A DNA stretch of 16,584 nucleotides from an uncultured Collinsella sp. (GCA_900550815.1 URTW01000023.1:1-16584), one strand, 5' to 3'. Shown: positions 1 to 8,201, numbered from the stretch's first letter. The notes: generated by a model not told the origin, from the letters alone. Numbers and translations are program-made.

Positions 1-797
1 CGCACCAAGCCAAATTTCCACCAGCGCGCGCGTGCTATATGTCTACGAACGCACATCCGGGAATAAAATTGAACTTCATGGGCTACGAGATCGGCCAGGT
101 TATTGAGTGGCGCTTCTACGAGTCCATCCAGTGGTTCTTGACCGAGGAGTACGAGACCCACCGCCATCATCAGGCGTTTATCAAGGCGCTCAACCACCTG
201 TACACCGCCGAGCCCGCCCTGTACGAGCGCGGCTACACCGACGACGGCTTTACCTGGATTGACGCGGACAACTCCAAGCAGTCCATCGTGAGCTTTGTGC
301 GCCAGGGCGAGGACGTCGATGACGACCTGGTGATCTTGATCAACTTTGACCCGGCGAGCTATGAGAGCTTCCGTGTGGGCGTGCCGCGCGAGGGTGACTG
401 GGAGGTCATCTTCGATTCCGACCGTCCTGAGTTTGGCGGCAGCGGCTATGCCGGCGAGGAGCCCTACACCTGCTCGAGCGAGCCCTATCCCTGGAACGGG
501 CAGATGGACTCCATCGAGATTAAGGTGCCCGGTCTGGCAGGCGTGGTGCTTAAGCGTCGGGGTCCCAGCAGCTATAAACCGCCCGTGGTCGAGGCTCCCA
601 AGAAGGCAACGCGCAAGCGTGCGTCCTCGGTGAAGCCCAAGGCCGCGGCCGCCAAGAAGGCTCCGGCCAAGGCGAAGGCTGCCAAGCCCGCCGCCAAGGC
701 CACGGCCAAGTCCACCACGGCCAAGAAGGCAGCCACCAAAAAGACTGCTCACAAGGCAAAGGCAGCTGCTGTTAAGGCTCCTGCCAAGAAAGCGTAA
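1..797 (+). CDS. glgB: 1,4-alpha-glucan branching enzyme, C-terminal part (5' end outside window)
   Basis: This is the 3' end of a GlgB gene. The enzyme cuts alpha-1,4 glucan chains and rejoins them as alpha-1,6 branches on cytoplasmic glycogen. The frame is open from base 3. An ATG at 39 lies inside the conserved stretch R-A-x-Y-M...HPG-KLNFMGYEIGQ-x-x-EW, which is internal to GlgB, so 39 is not the real start. After it come the family-typical segments (HHQAFIKALNHLY, EPALYERGY, GFTWIDADN, QSIVSFVRQG) and the C-terminal beta domain ending near VPGLAGVVLKRRG. The gene then continues with about 74 residues of Lys/Ala-rich sequence (bases 573-794) that branching enzymes normally lack. The catalytic barrel lies upstream and cannot be checked. 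glgP follows after 94 bases on the same strand. Confidence 0.9.
   Translation, partial: HQAKFPPARACYMSTNAHPGIKLNFMGYEIGQVIEWRFYESIQWFLTEEYETHRHHQAFIKALNHLYTAEPALYERGYTDDGFTWIDADNSKQSIVSFVRQGEDVDDDLVILINFDPASYESFRVGVPREGDWEVIFDSDRPEFGGSGYAGEEPYTCSSEPYPWNGQMDSIEIKVPGLAGVVLKRRGPSSYKPPVVEAPKKATRKRASSVKPKAAAAKKAPAKAKAAKPAAKATAKSTTAKKAATKKTAHKAKAAAVKAPAKKA
573..794 (+). repeat. Lys/Ala-rich low-complexity tail of GlgB (histone H1-like)
   Basis: The last 74 codons of glgB encode 22 Lys, 2 Arg and only 1 acidic residue. The rest is mostly Ala, Pro, Thr and Ser, in short AKKA, PAK and ATAK units. It contains an A-T-R-K-R motif (bases about 607-621) that recurs in the GlgA tail. The composition resembles the C-terminal tails of histone H1 and of mycobacterial HupB, which bind DNA. 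In GlgB the role is unknown; binding to a polyanion or to the GlgA tail are inferences. The frame is uninterrupted and codons stay C/G-ending, so this looks like real coding sequence. Confidence 0.8.
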
Positions 798-822
798 CAA
801 AGGCGTTACCACTGTAATTACC

Positions 823-837
823 CGCCCCGCGGGGGCG
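823..837 (+). terminator. GC-rich hairpin between glgB and glgP (weak terminator or leader stem)
   Basis: CGCCCC and GGGGCG form a perfect 6-bp stem around a GCG loop, 25 bases after the glgB stop. No T-run follows, so it is a poor intrinsic terminator. A second small stem (CCGGG at 860-864 with CCCGG at 874-878) sits just before the glgP ribosome site (GAAAGGA, 881-887). I see no convincing -35/-10 pair in this 94-base gap. Confidence 0.3.
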
Positions 838-891
838 TAGGATACATGTCACAACCGTTCCGGGAGAAACATCCCCGGGGGAAAGGAACGT

Positions 892-3318
892 ATGAATAAG
901 ATCTTCGACAACAAGCAGGAGTTTACCGAGCTCTATCGCGATGCCGTCATGAGCATCAGCGGCAAGAGCGTTGAGGCCGCCAGCGACCTCGATCGCTTTA
1001 ACGCCCTGGCCAAGCTCGTGGCCGAGAAGGCACGCACCGTTGCCACCAAGAGTGACGCCCGCGCCACCGCCGAGGGCAAGAAGCGCGTGTACTACTTCTC
1101 GATCGAGTTTTTGATCGGCCGCCTGCTCGACAACTACCTGCTCAACTTTGGCGTACGTGACATGGTCGCCGAGGCGCTCGACGACATGGGCTTCGACCTG
1201 TCCGTCATCGAGAACCAGGAGCCCGATCCGGCTCTGGGCAACGGTGGCCTGGGCCGTCTGGCCGCATGCTTCCTGGATTCCATGGCAGCCGAGGGCATCG
1301 CCGGCTACGGCAACGGCATGCGCTACCGCTACGGCCTGTTTAAGCAGGAGATCGTCAACGGCAGCCAGGTCGAGGCCACCGACGAGTGGCTCACCCACGG
1401 CTATCCCTGGGAGGTCCGCCGTCAGGACAAGGCCGTGACCATTAAGTTTGGTGGCCGCGTCGAGGGCTTTGAGGAGAACGGACGCACGTTCTACCGCACG
1501 GTGGACACGCAGGACATCCTGGCCGTCCCTTATGACATCCCCGTCGTGGGCTATGCCGGCGAGACCGTCAACAAGCTGCGCGTCTGGGCCGCCGAGCCGG
1601 TCGAGGAGCACTTCGATCTGGAGGCCTTCAACCGCGGCGACTACGCCCTGGCCGACGCCGAGCGTGCCGAGGCCGAGGCCATCAGCGCCATCCTCTACCC
1701 CAATGACGCCGGCGAGCACGGCCGTCTGCTGCGCCTGAAGCAGGAGTACCTGTTTGTCTCGGCCGGCATCTACAGCCTGCTCGACACCTTTGAGAAGGAG
1801 CACGGCGAGAACTGGGAGCTGCTGCCGCAGTTTGTGGCCATCCACACCAACGACACGCACCCCGCCATGTGCGGCCCCGAGCTCATGCGCATCCTCATCG
1901 ACGAAAAGAAGCTCGAGTGGGACGACGCCTGGAATATCGTGACGCAGGTCGTGAGCTACACCAACCATACTATCCTTCCCGAGGCTCTGGAGAAGTGGCC
2001 CATCGGCACGTTCTCCAAGCTCCTCCCCCGCGTGTACCAGATCATCGACGAGATCAGCCGTCGTTGGCACGAGTCGTTCGACACTACGCAGGAGGGCTGG
2101 CAGGAGCGTCTGCGCCAGACCGCCATTCTGTGGGACGGCGAGATTCGCATGGCCAACCTGTCCGTGATCTGCAGCCACAGCGTCAACGGCGTGGCCAAGA
2201 TCCACTCCGACATCATCAAGAACATCGTGCTCAAGGACTTCTATGCCCTGACGCCCGAGAAGTTCAACAACAAGACCAACGGCATCTCGCACCGCCGCTT
2301 CTTTGCCGAGGCCAACCCCACCTACGCCAAGCTCGTGACCGAGGCCATTGGCGATGGCTGGCTGAAGGACGCCTTTGAGCTGGAGAAGCTCAAGGAGTTT
2401 AAGGACGACACCGAGTTCCTGAAGGCCGTAGGCGCCTCCAAGCGCGCCAACAAGGAGCGTCTGGCTGCCTACGTTAAGGCCGAGACCGGTCTGGTCATCG
2501 ACCCCAATACCGTCTTCGATGTTCAGGTAAAGCGCTTCCACGCCTACAAGCGCCAGCTCATGAACATCATGAAGGTGATGGACATCTACAACCGTCGCAT
2601 CGCCGATCCCAACTTCCACGTGACGCCGACGACCTTCATCTTTAGCGGCAAGGCTGCCTCGAGCTACACCTTTGCCAAGGAGACCATCCGCCTGATCAAC
2701 TCGGTGGCTGAGGTCATCAACAACGACCCGCGCGTCAACGAGGTCATGAAGGTCTGCTTTATCCCCAACTTCCGCGTGAGCAACGCCCAGCTCATCTACC
2801 CTGCCGCCGAGATCTCGGAGCAGATCTCCACGGCCGGCAAGGAGGCCTCGGGCACGTCCAACATGAAGCTCATGATGAACGGCGCCATTACGCTGGGTAC
2901 CCTCGACGGCGCTAACATCGAGATCGCCGACCTGGCCGGTCGCGAGAACGAGGCCATCTTTGGCCTGACCGCTCCCGAGGTCGAGCAGCTCTGGGCATCG
3001 AACAGCTACTTTGCGTGGGATACCCTCAACGGCGACCGCGAGCGTCTGGGCCGTGTGATGGACGAGCTCAAGGACAATACCTTTGCGGGCCTTTCGGGCA
3101 ACTTTGAGAGCATCTATAACGAGCTCATGAACAACAACGACCCCGACCTGGTCATGGCAGACTTCCGCAGCTACGTGGTTGCGTGGGAGAAGCTCTCTTG
3201 TTGCTACGGCGACCAAGAGACCTGGAACCGCAAGGCCCTGCTCAACACCGCCTCCTCGGGCTGGTTCTCAAGCGACCGCACCATTCGCGAGTACCGCGAC
3301 GAGATCTGGCACGCGTAA
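892..3318 (+). CDS. glgP: Glycogen phosphorylase
   Basis: The product is an 808-residue GT35 glycogen/maltodextrin phosphorylase. It releases glucose-1-phosphate from the non-reducing ends of glycogen using inorganic phosphate and pyridoxal phosphate (PLP). The length is normal for the family. Visible motifs are LGNGGLG (residues 115-121), the phosphate-binding region VKRFHAYKRQ (546-555), and the PLP signature EASGTSNMK with the Schiff-base lysine at 659, followed by NGAITLGTLDGANIEI. The start has a good ribosome site (GAAAGGA at 881-887, 5-base gap). The gene lies between glgB and glgC, so synthesis and breakdown of the same polymer may share transcripts. No truncation or missing key residue is seen. 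Whether it prefers glycogen or short maltodextrins cannot be told from sequence. Confidence 0.96.
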   Translation: MNKIFDNKQEFTELYRDAVMSISGKSVEAASDLDRFNALAKLVAEKARTVATKSDARATAEGKKRVYYFSIEFLIGRLLDNYLLNFGVRDMVAEALDDMGFDLSVIENQEPDPALGNGGLGRLAACFLDSMAAEGIAGYGNGMRYRYGLFKQEIVNGSQVEATDEWLTHGYPWEVRRQDKAVTIKFGGRVEGFEENGRTFYRTVDTQDILAVPYDIPVVGYAGETVNKLRVWAAEPVEEHFDLEAFNRGDYALADAERAEAEAISAILYPNDAGEHGRLLRLKQEYLFVSAGIYSLLDTFEKEHGENWELLPQFVAIHTNDTHPAMCGPELMRILIDEKKLEWDDAWNIVTQVVSYTNHTILPEALEKWPIGTFSKLLPRVYQIIDEISRRWHESFDTTQEGWQERLRQTAILWDGEIRMANLSVICSHSVNGVAKIHSDIIKNIVLKDFYALTPEKFNNKTNGISHRRFFAEANPTYAKLVTEAIGDGWLKDAFELEKLKEFKDDTEFLKAVGASKRANKERLAAYVKAETGLVIDPNTVFDVQVKRFHAYKRQLMNIMKVMDIYNRRIADPNFHVTPTTFIFSGKAASSYTFAKETIRLINSVAEVINNDPRVNEVMKVCFIPNFRVSNAQLIYPAAEISEQISTAGKEASGTSNMKLMMNGAITLGTLDGANIEIADLAGRENEAIFGLTAPEVEQLWASNSYFAWDTLNGDRERLGRVMDELKDNTFAGLSGNFESIYNELMNNNDPDLVMADFRSYVVAWEKLSCCYGDQETWNRKALLNTASSGWFSSDRTIREYRDEIWHA

Positions 3319-3354
3319 AGGCCGCGGGCTCCCCTATGCCAGCACGGCATTACT

Positions 3355-3385
3355 CGACGGGCGTGACGTTGCGCCGCGCCCGTCG
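3355..3385 (+). other. Inverted repeat between glgP and glgC
   Basis: CGACGGGCG (3355-3363) and CGCCCGTCG (3377-3385) form a perfect 9-bp stem, extendable by a G-T wobble and one G-C pair, with a loop of about 9 bases. No T-run follows; the next bases are CAAATGGGTTTAGG. It lies 36 bases after the glgP stop and 40 before the glgC start. It could be a weak terminator, or a stabilising stem that separates glgP expression from glgCD. Confidence 0.4.
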
Positions 3386-3425
3386 CAAATGGGTTTAGGA
3401 ACATCGATGACAGAAGGAGAAATCG

Positions 3426-4574
3426 ATGAGTAAGAAAGAATGCATCGCGATGCTCCTCGCAGGAGGACAGGGCAGCCGATTGGGGGCACTCACCCAAAAG
3501 ATCGCTAAGCCGGCGGTTAGCTTTGGTGGCAAGTTCCGCATTATCGACTTTTCGCTGTCCAACTGCTCCAACTCGGGCATCGACACGGTGGGTGTTCTGA
3601 CGCAGTATCGCCCCTACCTGCTGCATGCCTACGTGGGCTCCGGCGAGGCGTGGGATCTGGACAGCCGCGACGGCGGCGTGTCGATCCTGCCGCCGTACGA
3701 GACGCAGACCAGCGACTCCTGGTATGCGGGCACGGCCGACGCCATTACGCAGAACCTCGACTACATCAAGGCCAACGACCCCAAGTACGTCCTGATTCTT
3801 TCGGGCGATCACCTGTATCGTATGGACTACCGCAAGATGCTCAAGACGCACATTGAGAACAACGCCGACCTCACGGTGAGCGTCATGCCCGTGCCGTGGG
3901 AGGAGGCCAGCCGCTTTGGCATCCTGACCACCGACCCCGAGGACGGCCGCATCACCAAGTTCACCGAGAAGCCCGATAAGCCCGATTCGAATCACGCGTC
4001 TATGGGCATCTACATCTTCTCGGCCGACGTGCTGATCGAGGCACTCGAGGAGGACGCTCTGGACCAGCGTTCGAGCCACGACTTTGGCAAGGACATCATC
4101 CCCAAGCTGCTCGGCGAGGGCAAGCGCCTGTACAGCTACGAGTTCCACGGCTTTTGGAAGGACGTCGGCACCATCGCCAGCTTCCACGAGACCTCGATGG
4201 ACCTGCTGGGCAACAACCCCGAGTTCGATCTGTTTGACAAGCACTTCCCCATCATGTCCAACATCACCACGCGTCCGCCGCACTACATTGGTCCGGATGG
4301 TCGCCTGGACGACTGCCTGGTCTCCAACGGCTGCAAGATCTACGGCACCGCTCGCCACTCGATCCTTTCGACCGATGTCATCATTGAGGAGCGCGCCGTG
4401 GTCGAGGACTCCGTGCTGCTGCCGGGTGCGCACGTTAAGAGCGGCGCGCACATCTGCCGCGCTATTTTGGGCGAGAACTCCACGGTCGAAGAGGGCGTGA
4501 AGCTCGGCTCTGTCGATACCACCAAGGATACGGCCGTCGTTGGAAATGACGTCGTTATCGGGAAGGGGGAATGA
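3426..4574 (+). CDS. glgC: Glucose-1-phosphate adenylyltransferase, catalytic subunit
   Basis: ADP-glucose pyrophosphorylase makes ADP-glucose and pyrophosphate from ATP and glucose-1-phosphate, the committed step of glycogen synthesis. The 382-residue protein has the nucleotidyltransferase signature GGQGSRL (residues 13-19), [15 protein letters not shown] (28-42), SGDHLYRMD with the metal-binding Asp128, and FTEKP with Glu181 and Lys182 for glucose-1-phosphate. A left-handed beta-helix of hexapeptide repeats follows at the C-terminus (about 285-375). The length of about 380 fits the Firmicutes-type enzyme better than the usual, longer actinobacterial GlgC. The start is fixed by AGAAGGAGA at 3412-3420 with a 5-base gap. 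Its stop lies 4 bases before the glgD start, so the two subunits are probably translated together and pair in a heterotetramer, as known for bacillar GlgCD. Confidence 0.96.
   Translation: MSKKECIAMLLAGGQGSRLGALTQKIAKPAVSFGGKFRIIDFSLSNCSNSGIDTVGVLTQYRPYLLHAYVGSGEAWDLDSRDGGVSILPPYETQTSDSWYAGTADAITQNLDYIKANDPKYVLILSGDHLYRMDYRKMLKTHIENNADLTVSVMPVPWEEASRFGILTTDPEDGRITKFTEKPDKPDSNHASMGIYIFSADVLIEALEEDALDQRSSHDFGKDIIPKLLGEGKRLYSYEFHGFWKDVGTIASFHETSMDLLGNNPEFDLFDKHFPIMSNITTRPPHYIGPDGRLDDCLVSNGCKIYGTARHSILSTDVIIEERAVVEDSVLLPGAHVKSGAHICRAILGENSTVEEGVKLGSVDTTKDTAVVGNDVVIGKGE
4562..4570 (+). promoter_or_regulatory. Ribosome site of glgD, inside the end of glgC
   Basis: GAAGGGGGA lies 8 bases before the ATG at 4579 and overlaps the last codons of glgC. 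It decides the glgD start: an in-frame ATG at 4540 has no comparable site and would add 13 residues unlike the family N-terminus (MINRKAIGYI). Confidence 0.75.
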
Positions 4575-4578
4575 TCCG

Positions 4579-5706
4579 ATGATCAATCGCAAGGCCATCG
4601 GTTATATCACCGCTAACTACTCTTCGACCTACGGCAGCGTTCTGCTCAAGGACCGCCCCATCGCGTCCGTTCCGTTTTTGGGCCGCTACCGCCTGATCGA
4701 TTTCCCGCTGTCCAACATGATGAATGCCGGCATTAAGACCGTCGGCGTCGTCATGCCGGGCAACTACCGCTCGCTGATCGACCACGTGGGCTCGGGCAAG
4801 GACTGGGGCCTGGACCGCAAAAAGGGCGGCCTGTTCATGGTTCCCGGCAACGCGTATGGCACCACCAAGGGCGGCATGCGCTTCCTGCTGCGCGACATCA
4901 TCTCCAACAAGACGCTGTTCCAGCGCTCGGATAAGCCCTACGTTGTGATGATGGGCACCAACATCATCTTTAACATGGACCTCAACACCATCATCGACGC
5001 GCACGAGAACTCCGGTGCCCAGATGACCGTGGTGTACTGCAAGGCCACGCACAACGTCGATGACGAGACCAAGCTCGAGATTAACGAGAACGGCCGCCTG
5101 ACGGGCGTGAGCGCTGGCGTCGCGTACGGCGACAACGCCTCTATGGACTGCTGCATCGTCAACCGCGAGACGCTGCTCGAGATTATCGACCACTACCAGG
5201 CCGCCGACTATCTGGACCTGCTCGAGGCACTCCAGGGCGACTTTGGCAACATCGACGTGTGCAGCTACGAGTACAAGGGCGAGGTCGTGGGCGTGTTTAG
5301 CGAGAAGTCGCTGTATCGCCGCAGCATGGACCTGCTCGACCAGACCGTGGCCGACCAGCTCTTTGATCCCGAGCGCCCGATCCTAACCAAGGCCCACGAC
5401 GTACCGCCTTCGCGCTACGCAACCGGCAGCCACGCCTGCAACTCGATTATCTCGGCCGGCTGCATCATCAAGGGAACCGTGCGCAACTCGATCCTGTCGC
5501 GCGGCGTTGTGGTTGAGGAAGGCGCCTCGGTGACCAACTCGATCATCAACCAGAGCTGCATCATCAAGAGCGGCGCCCGCGTTGAGAACGCCATCCTGGA
5601 CAAGAACAACGTGGTTCCCACCAACACCGAGCTTCGCGGCACGCCCGAGAACATCCTGGTGCTGGGCAAGGCCCCGTTAACTTCCGATACCACCATCGTG
5701 CGTTAA
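4579..5706 (+). CDS. glgD: GlgD: non-catalytic-type ADP-glucose pyrophosphorylase subunit
   Basis: This is a 375-residue paralogue of GlgC. In Firmicutes GlgD pairs with GlgC and raises its activity. It aligns with the neighbouring GlgC at almost the same residue numbers but has lost the catalytic signatures. The GGxGxRL loop is replaced by ITANYSSTYG (residues 10-19). The metal-binding Asp128 of GlgC is Asn128 here (GTNIIFNMD). The FTEKP substrate motif is VSAGV (177-181). The fold itself is kept (FLGRYRLIDFPLSN, 33-46; hexapeptide repeats such as CIIKGTVRNSILSRG near the C-terminus). I chose the ATG at 4579 because of the ribosome site at 4562-4570. The likely role is regulatory or structural in a GlgC-GlgD complex, inferred from family knowledge and the loss of residues. 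Confidence 0.93.
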   Translation: MINRKAIGYITANYSSTYGSVLLKDRPIASVPFLGRYRLIDFPLSNMMNAGIKTVGVVMPGNYRSLIDHVGSGKDWGLDRKKGGLFMVPGNAYGTTKGGMRFLLRDIISNKTLFQRSDKPYVVMMGTNIIFNMDLNTIIDAHENSGAQMTVVYCKATHNVDDETKLEINENGRLTGVSAGVAYGDNASMDCCIVNRETLLEIIDHYQAADYLDLLEALQGDFGNIDVCSYEYKGEVVGVFSEKSLYRRSMDLLDQTVADQLFDPERPILTKAHDVPPSRYATGSHACNSIISAGCIIKGTVRNSILSRGVVVEEGASVTNSIINQSCIIKSGARVENAILDKNNVVPTNTELRGTPENILVLGKAPLTSDTTIVR

Positions 5707-5737
5707 CGTTGGCACCGCAACATCGCTCGTAACATGT

Positions 5738-5773
5738 AGAATAGCCGCCCGGTTAGCGCCAGGCGGCTATTCT
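5738..5773 (+). terminator. 12-bp perfect hairpin between glgD and glgA
   Basis: AGAATAGCCGCC (5738-5749) and GGCGGCTATTCT (5762-5773) pair perfectly around a 12-base loop. The stem ends in TATTCT rather than a clean T-run. It starts 32 bases after the glgD stop and ends 22 bases before the glgA start. It may be a partial terminator for the glgCD transcript or a leader hairpin of glgA. A TAGAAT hexamer (5737-5742) overlaps its left arm and could be a -10 box, but no well-spaced -35 is visible. Confidence 0.5.
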
Positions 5774-5795
5774 CGAATTGCAACAGGGAGACAAT

Positions 5796-8165
5796 ATGGC
5801 TGATTCCAGCAAAAAGATGCAGATCGTGTTTGCCTCGGCCGAGTGCGCACCGTTTGTGAAGACCGGTGGCCTGGGTGACGTAGCGGGCTCGCTGCCTGCG
5901 GCGCTCGTGCGCGCCGGCGCCGAGGTTATCGTGATGGTGCCCAAATACGCCACCATCAAGGACGAGTACAAGGCGCAGATGGAGCACTTCTCCGATTTTT
6001 ACGTGAGCCTGGGCTGGCGCAATGAGTACTGCGGACTTGAGAAGCTCGAGCACGATGGCGTCACCTATATGTTCATTGACAACGAGCGCTACTTTGCGCG
6101 CGACTATCCGTATGGCTTCTTTGACGACGGCGAGCGTTTTGCGTTCTTCTCCAAGGCCATCACCGAGAGCCTGCAGCACCTGCCGGCCGGCTTTGAGTGC
6201 GACATCCTGCACTGCAACGACTGGCAGACGGCACTGGCGCCCGTGTGTTTGCGCGAGTTCTACCAGGGCCTGCCGCTGTACGACCGAGTCAAGACCGTGT
6301 TCTCGATCCACAACGTGGCGTTCCAGGGCCAGTTTAGCGACACCGTGATGGAGGATATCCTGGGTGTGGCACATATTCCGGCGGCCGCCTCGCAGCTGCG
6401 TTGCGACGCTTGCAGCATCAACTACATGCTGGGCGCGCTGCGCTATGCCGACGCCATCACTACGGTAAGTCCTACCTATGCCAACGAGATCCAGACGCCC
6501 GAATTTGGCGAGGGCCTGGACGGCGTTCTGCGCGAGCGTTCGTACGCGCTGCAGGGCATTTTGAATGGCATTGACGTCGCGGGCTTTGACCCGGCGACCG
6601 ACAAGCGCATTGCCGCCAACTACACCGTCGAGGACCGTTCCGGCAAGGCCGTGTGCAAGGCCAAGCTGCAGGAAGAGCTGGGGCTCGATGTTCGCGACGA
6701 CCGTCCGCTTATGGTCATGGTCACGCGTCTGACGCGCCAGAAAGGCATGGACCTGGTCATGTACGCGCTCGACCGCATCCTGGCCGGCGGCGTGCAGGTG
6801 GCGGTGCTGGGCACCGGCGACCGCGACTACGAGGACGGACTGCGCTACTTCCAGGACAAGTACCCCGGCACCATGGCCGCGCGCATCGAGTTTGATCCGG
6901 CGCTGTCACAGCGCATGTATGCTGCCGCCGACATGTTCCTGATGCCTTCGAAGTTTGAGCCCTGCGGCCTGTCGCAGATTATCGCCATGCGCTACGGCAC
7001 CCTGCCGATTGTTCGCGAGACCGGTGGTCTGAAGGACACTGTGATCCCGTACAACGAGTTTACCGGCGAGGGCACGGGCTTCTCGTTTAGCAACTTTAAC
7101 GGCGACGAGATGGGCGACGCCGTGTTCCGCGCGGCACGCCTGTTCTGGGATAACCGCGACGCCTGGAACCAGCTGGTCACGCAGGCCATGAGCCAGGACT
7201 TTAGCTGGACGCGCTCGGCCGACAAGTATCTGGACCTGTACTTCTTTATGCATCCGGAGATTGAGAGGCCGGCGGCTGTTGTCGACGAGCCTGAGACTGT
7301 TGCTGAACCGGTGGCCGCTGAGGAGCCCAAGGCCGAGGAGAAGCCGGTTGAGGCTGAGCCCGCAAAGGACGAGCCTGAGGTGAAGGCTGAGGTTGCTCCT
7401 GAGGCAGAGGCCGAGGTCAAGCCCGCTGCAAAGCCCGCAGTTAAGAAGACCACGACCCGCAAGACGACCGCCAAGAAGGCTACGACGACCAAAGCTGCTG
7501 CCACCAAGACCGCCGCAGCAAAGACGACCGCTACCAAGGCAACGACCACGCGCAAGCGTACGACCGCCGCTGCCAAGAAGGCCGCCGAAGCCGAAGCTGC
7601 TCCCGAGGTAAAGGCCGAGGTCGCTGAGGCCCAGCCGGCCGCCAAGGTTCCGGCAAAGACCGCAGCTAAGAAGGCGATCGCGAACAACACCACCACCGCC
7701 AAGAAGGCAACGGCAGCCATGAAGACCACGGCAACGAAGTCGACGACCACGAAGGCTGCCGCGACGAAGGCCGCTGCGAAGACGACCTCGAAGGCCGCCG
7801 CAAAGTCTGCTGTCAAGGTCGAGGAAACCCCCGTCGAGCCCAAGACCGAGGCGGCTGTCGAGACGAAGCCGGCCGCCAAGACCACCACGCGCAAGCGCAC
7901 CACGCCGACGGCCAAAAAGCCCACGACCAAGGCCGCCGCAACCAAGACAGAGCCCAAGTCCGCTGCCACCAAAGAGGAGCCCAAGGCCGAGGTAAAGGCC
8001 AAGCCGGCGCCGAAGGCCGCCGAGGCCAAGGCCGCCCAGAAGGCAGAGGCCAAGCCCGAGCCCACCAAGGAGACTCCGGTCTCCCCCGCCGCTCCGGCCG
8101 AGGAAAAGGCTCCGACCAAGAAGACATCCGTCCGCAAGGCAACGGCCACCCGCAAACGCCGCTAG
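5796..8165 (+). CDS. glgA: Glycogen synthase with long charged C-terminal tail
   Basis: GlgA (GT5) transfers glucose from ADP-glucose to the non-reducing end of a glucan chain. Residues 1-489 form a complete synthase. The ADP-glucose loop KTGGLGDVAGSLP starts at Lys22, ILHCNDWQTAL and FSIHNVAFQGQF follow, LTRQKGMDLV marks the second Rossmann domain, and SKFEPCGLSQI carries the catalytic Glu388. Typical GlgA proteins end about here (475-490 residues). This one runs to 789, adding about 299 residues of Lys/Ala/Thr/Glu/Pro-rich sequence with no recognisable fold. I chose the ATG at 5796 over an in-frame TTG at 5778 because AGGGAG (5785-5790) sits 5 bases before it. The tail is in frame with consistent codon use, so a frameshift is unlikely. 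A strong terminator follows. Confidence 0.95.
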   Translation: MADSSKKMQIVFASAECAPFVKTGGLGDVAGSLPAALVRAGAEVIVMVPKYATIKDEYKAQMEHFSDFYVSLGWRNEYCGLEKLEHDGVTYMFIDNERYFARDYPYGFFDDGERFAFFSKAITESLQHLPAGFECDILHCNDWQTALAPVCLREFYQGLPLYDRVKTVFSIHNVAFQGQFSDTVMEDILGVAHIPAAASQLRCDACSINYMLGALRYADAITTVSPTYANEIQTPEFGEGLDGVLRERSYALQGILNGIDVAGFDPATDKRIAANYTVEDRSGKAVCKAKLQEELGLDVRDDRPLMVMVTRLTRQKGMDLVMYALDRILAGGVQVAVLGTGDRDYEDGLRYFQDKYPGTMAARIEFDPALSQRMYAAADMFLMPSKFEPCGLSQIIAMRYGTLPIVRETGGLKDTVIPYNEFTGEGTGFSFSNFNGDEMGDAVFRAARLFWDNRDAWNQLVTQAMSQDFSWTRSADKYLDLYFFMHPEIERPAAVVDEPETVAEPVAAEEPKAEEKPVEAEPAKDEPEVKAEVAPEAEAEVKPAAKPAVKKTTTRKTTAKKATTTKAAATKTAAAKTTATKATTTRKRTTAAAKKAAEAEAAPEVKAEVAEAQPAAKVPAKTAAKKAIANNTTTAKKATAAMKTTATKSTTTKAAATKAAAKTTSKAAAKSAVKVEETPVEPKTEAAVETKPAAKTTTRKRTTPTAKKPTTKAAATKTEPKSAATKEEPKAEVKAKPAPKAAEAKAAQKAEAKPEPTKETPVSPAAPAEEKAPTKKTSVRKATATRKRR
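7266..8162 (+). repeat. Alternating acidic/basic low-complexity tail of GlgA
   Basis: This stretch encodes GlgA residues 491-789. By eye it splits into blocks: acidic E/P/A (491-540), basic K/T/A (541-597), short acidic (598-612), basic (617-674), acidic (675-690), basic (691-719), mixed E/K (720-770), and a basic end closing with TRKRR. The motif TTTRKRTT appears at 583-590 and again at 696-703, TTTRKTT at 552-558, and TATRKRR ends the protein. The GlgB tail carries the related ATRKR. No aromatic residue is present, so it is probably disordered. The function is unknown. Confidence 0.85.
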
Positions 8166-8201
8166 CCCACAGACGATCCAAAACCTCATCAACCCCTAAG
8201 T

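Noticed and set aside
772..3216. Long minus-strand open frame (814 codons) opposite glgP
   Set aside because: It is the antisense shadow of glgP, produced by GC-rich codons. It has no ribosome site or recognisable domain, and its product is Val/Leu/Gly/His-rich nonsense.
3204..4598. Minus-strand open frame (464 codons) opposite glgC
   Set aside because: Antisense shadow of glgC with no family motif; the plus-strand product is unmistakable.
5778..5798. TTG start for glgA six codons upstream
   Set aside because: It lies just after the hairpin and lacks a ribosome site; the ATG at 5796 has AGGGAG at proper spacing.
7266..8162. GlgA tail as a frameshift or assembly artefact
   Set aside because: The frame is open for about 299 codons, composition matches the GlgB tail, and the stop is followed at once by a sound terminator.
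6906..8192. Minus-strand Gly/Leu-rich and Ala/Val-rich frames opposite the GlgA tail
   Set aside because: They mirror the repetitive Lys/Ala codons of the tail. The apparent membrane-like composition comes from low complexity.
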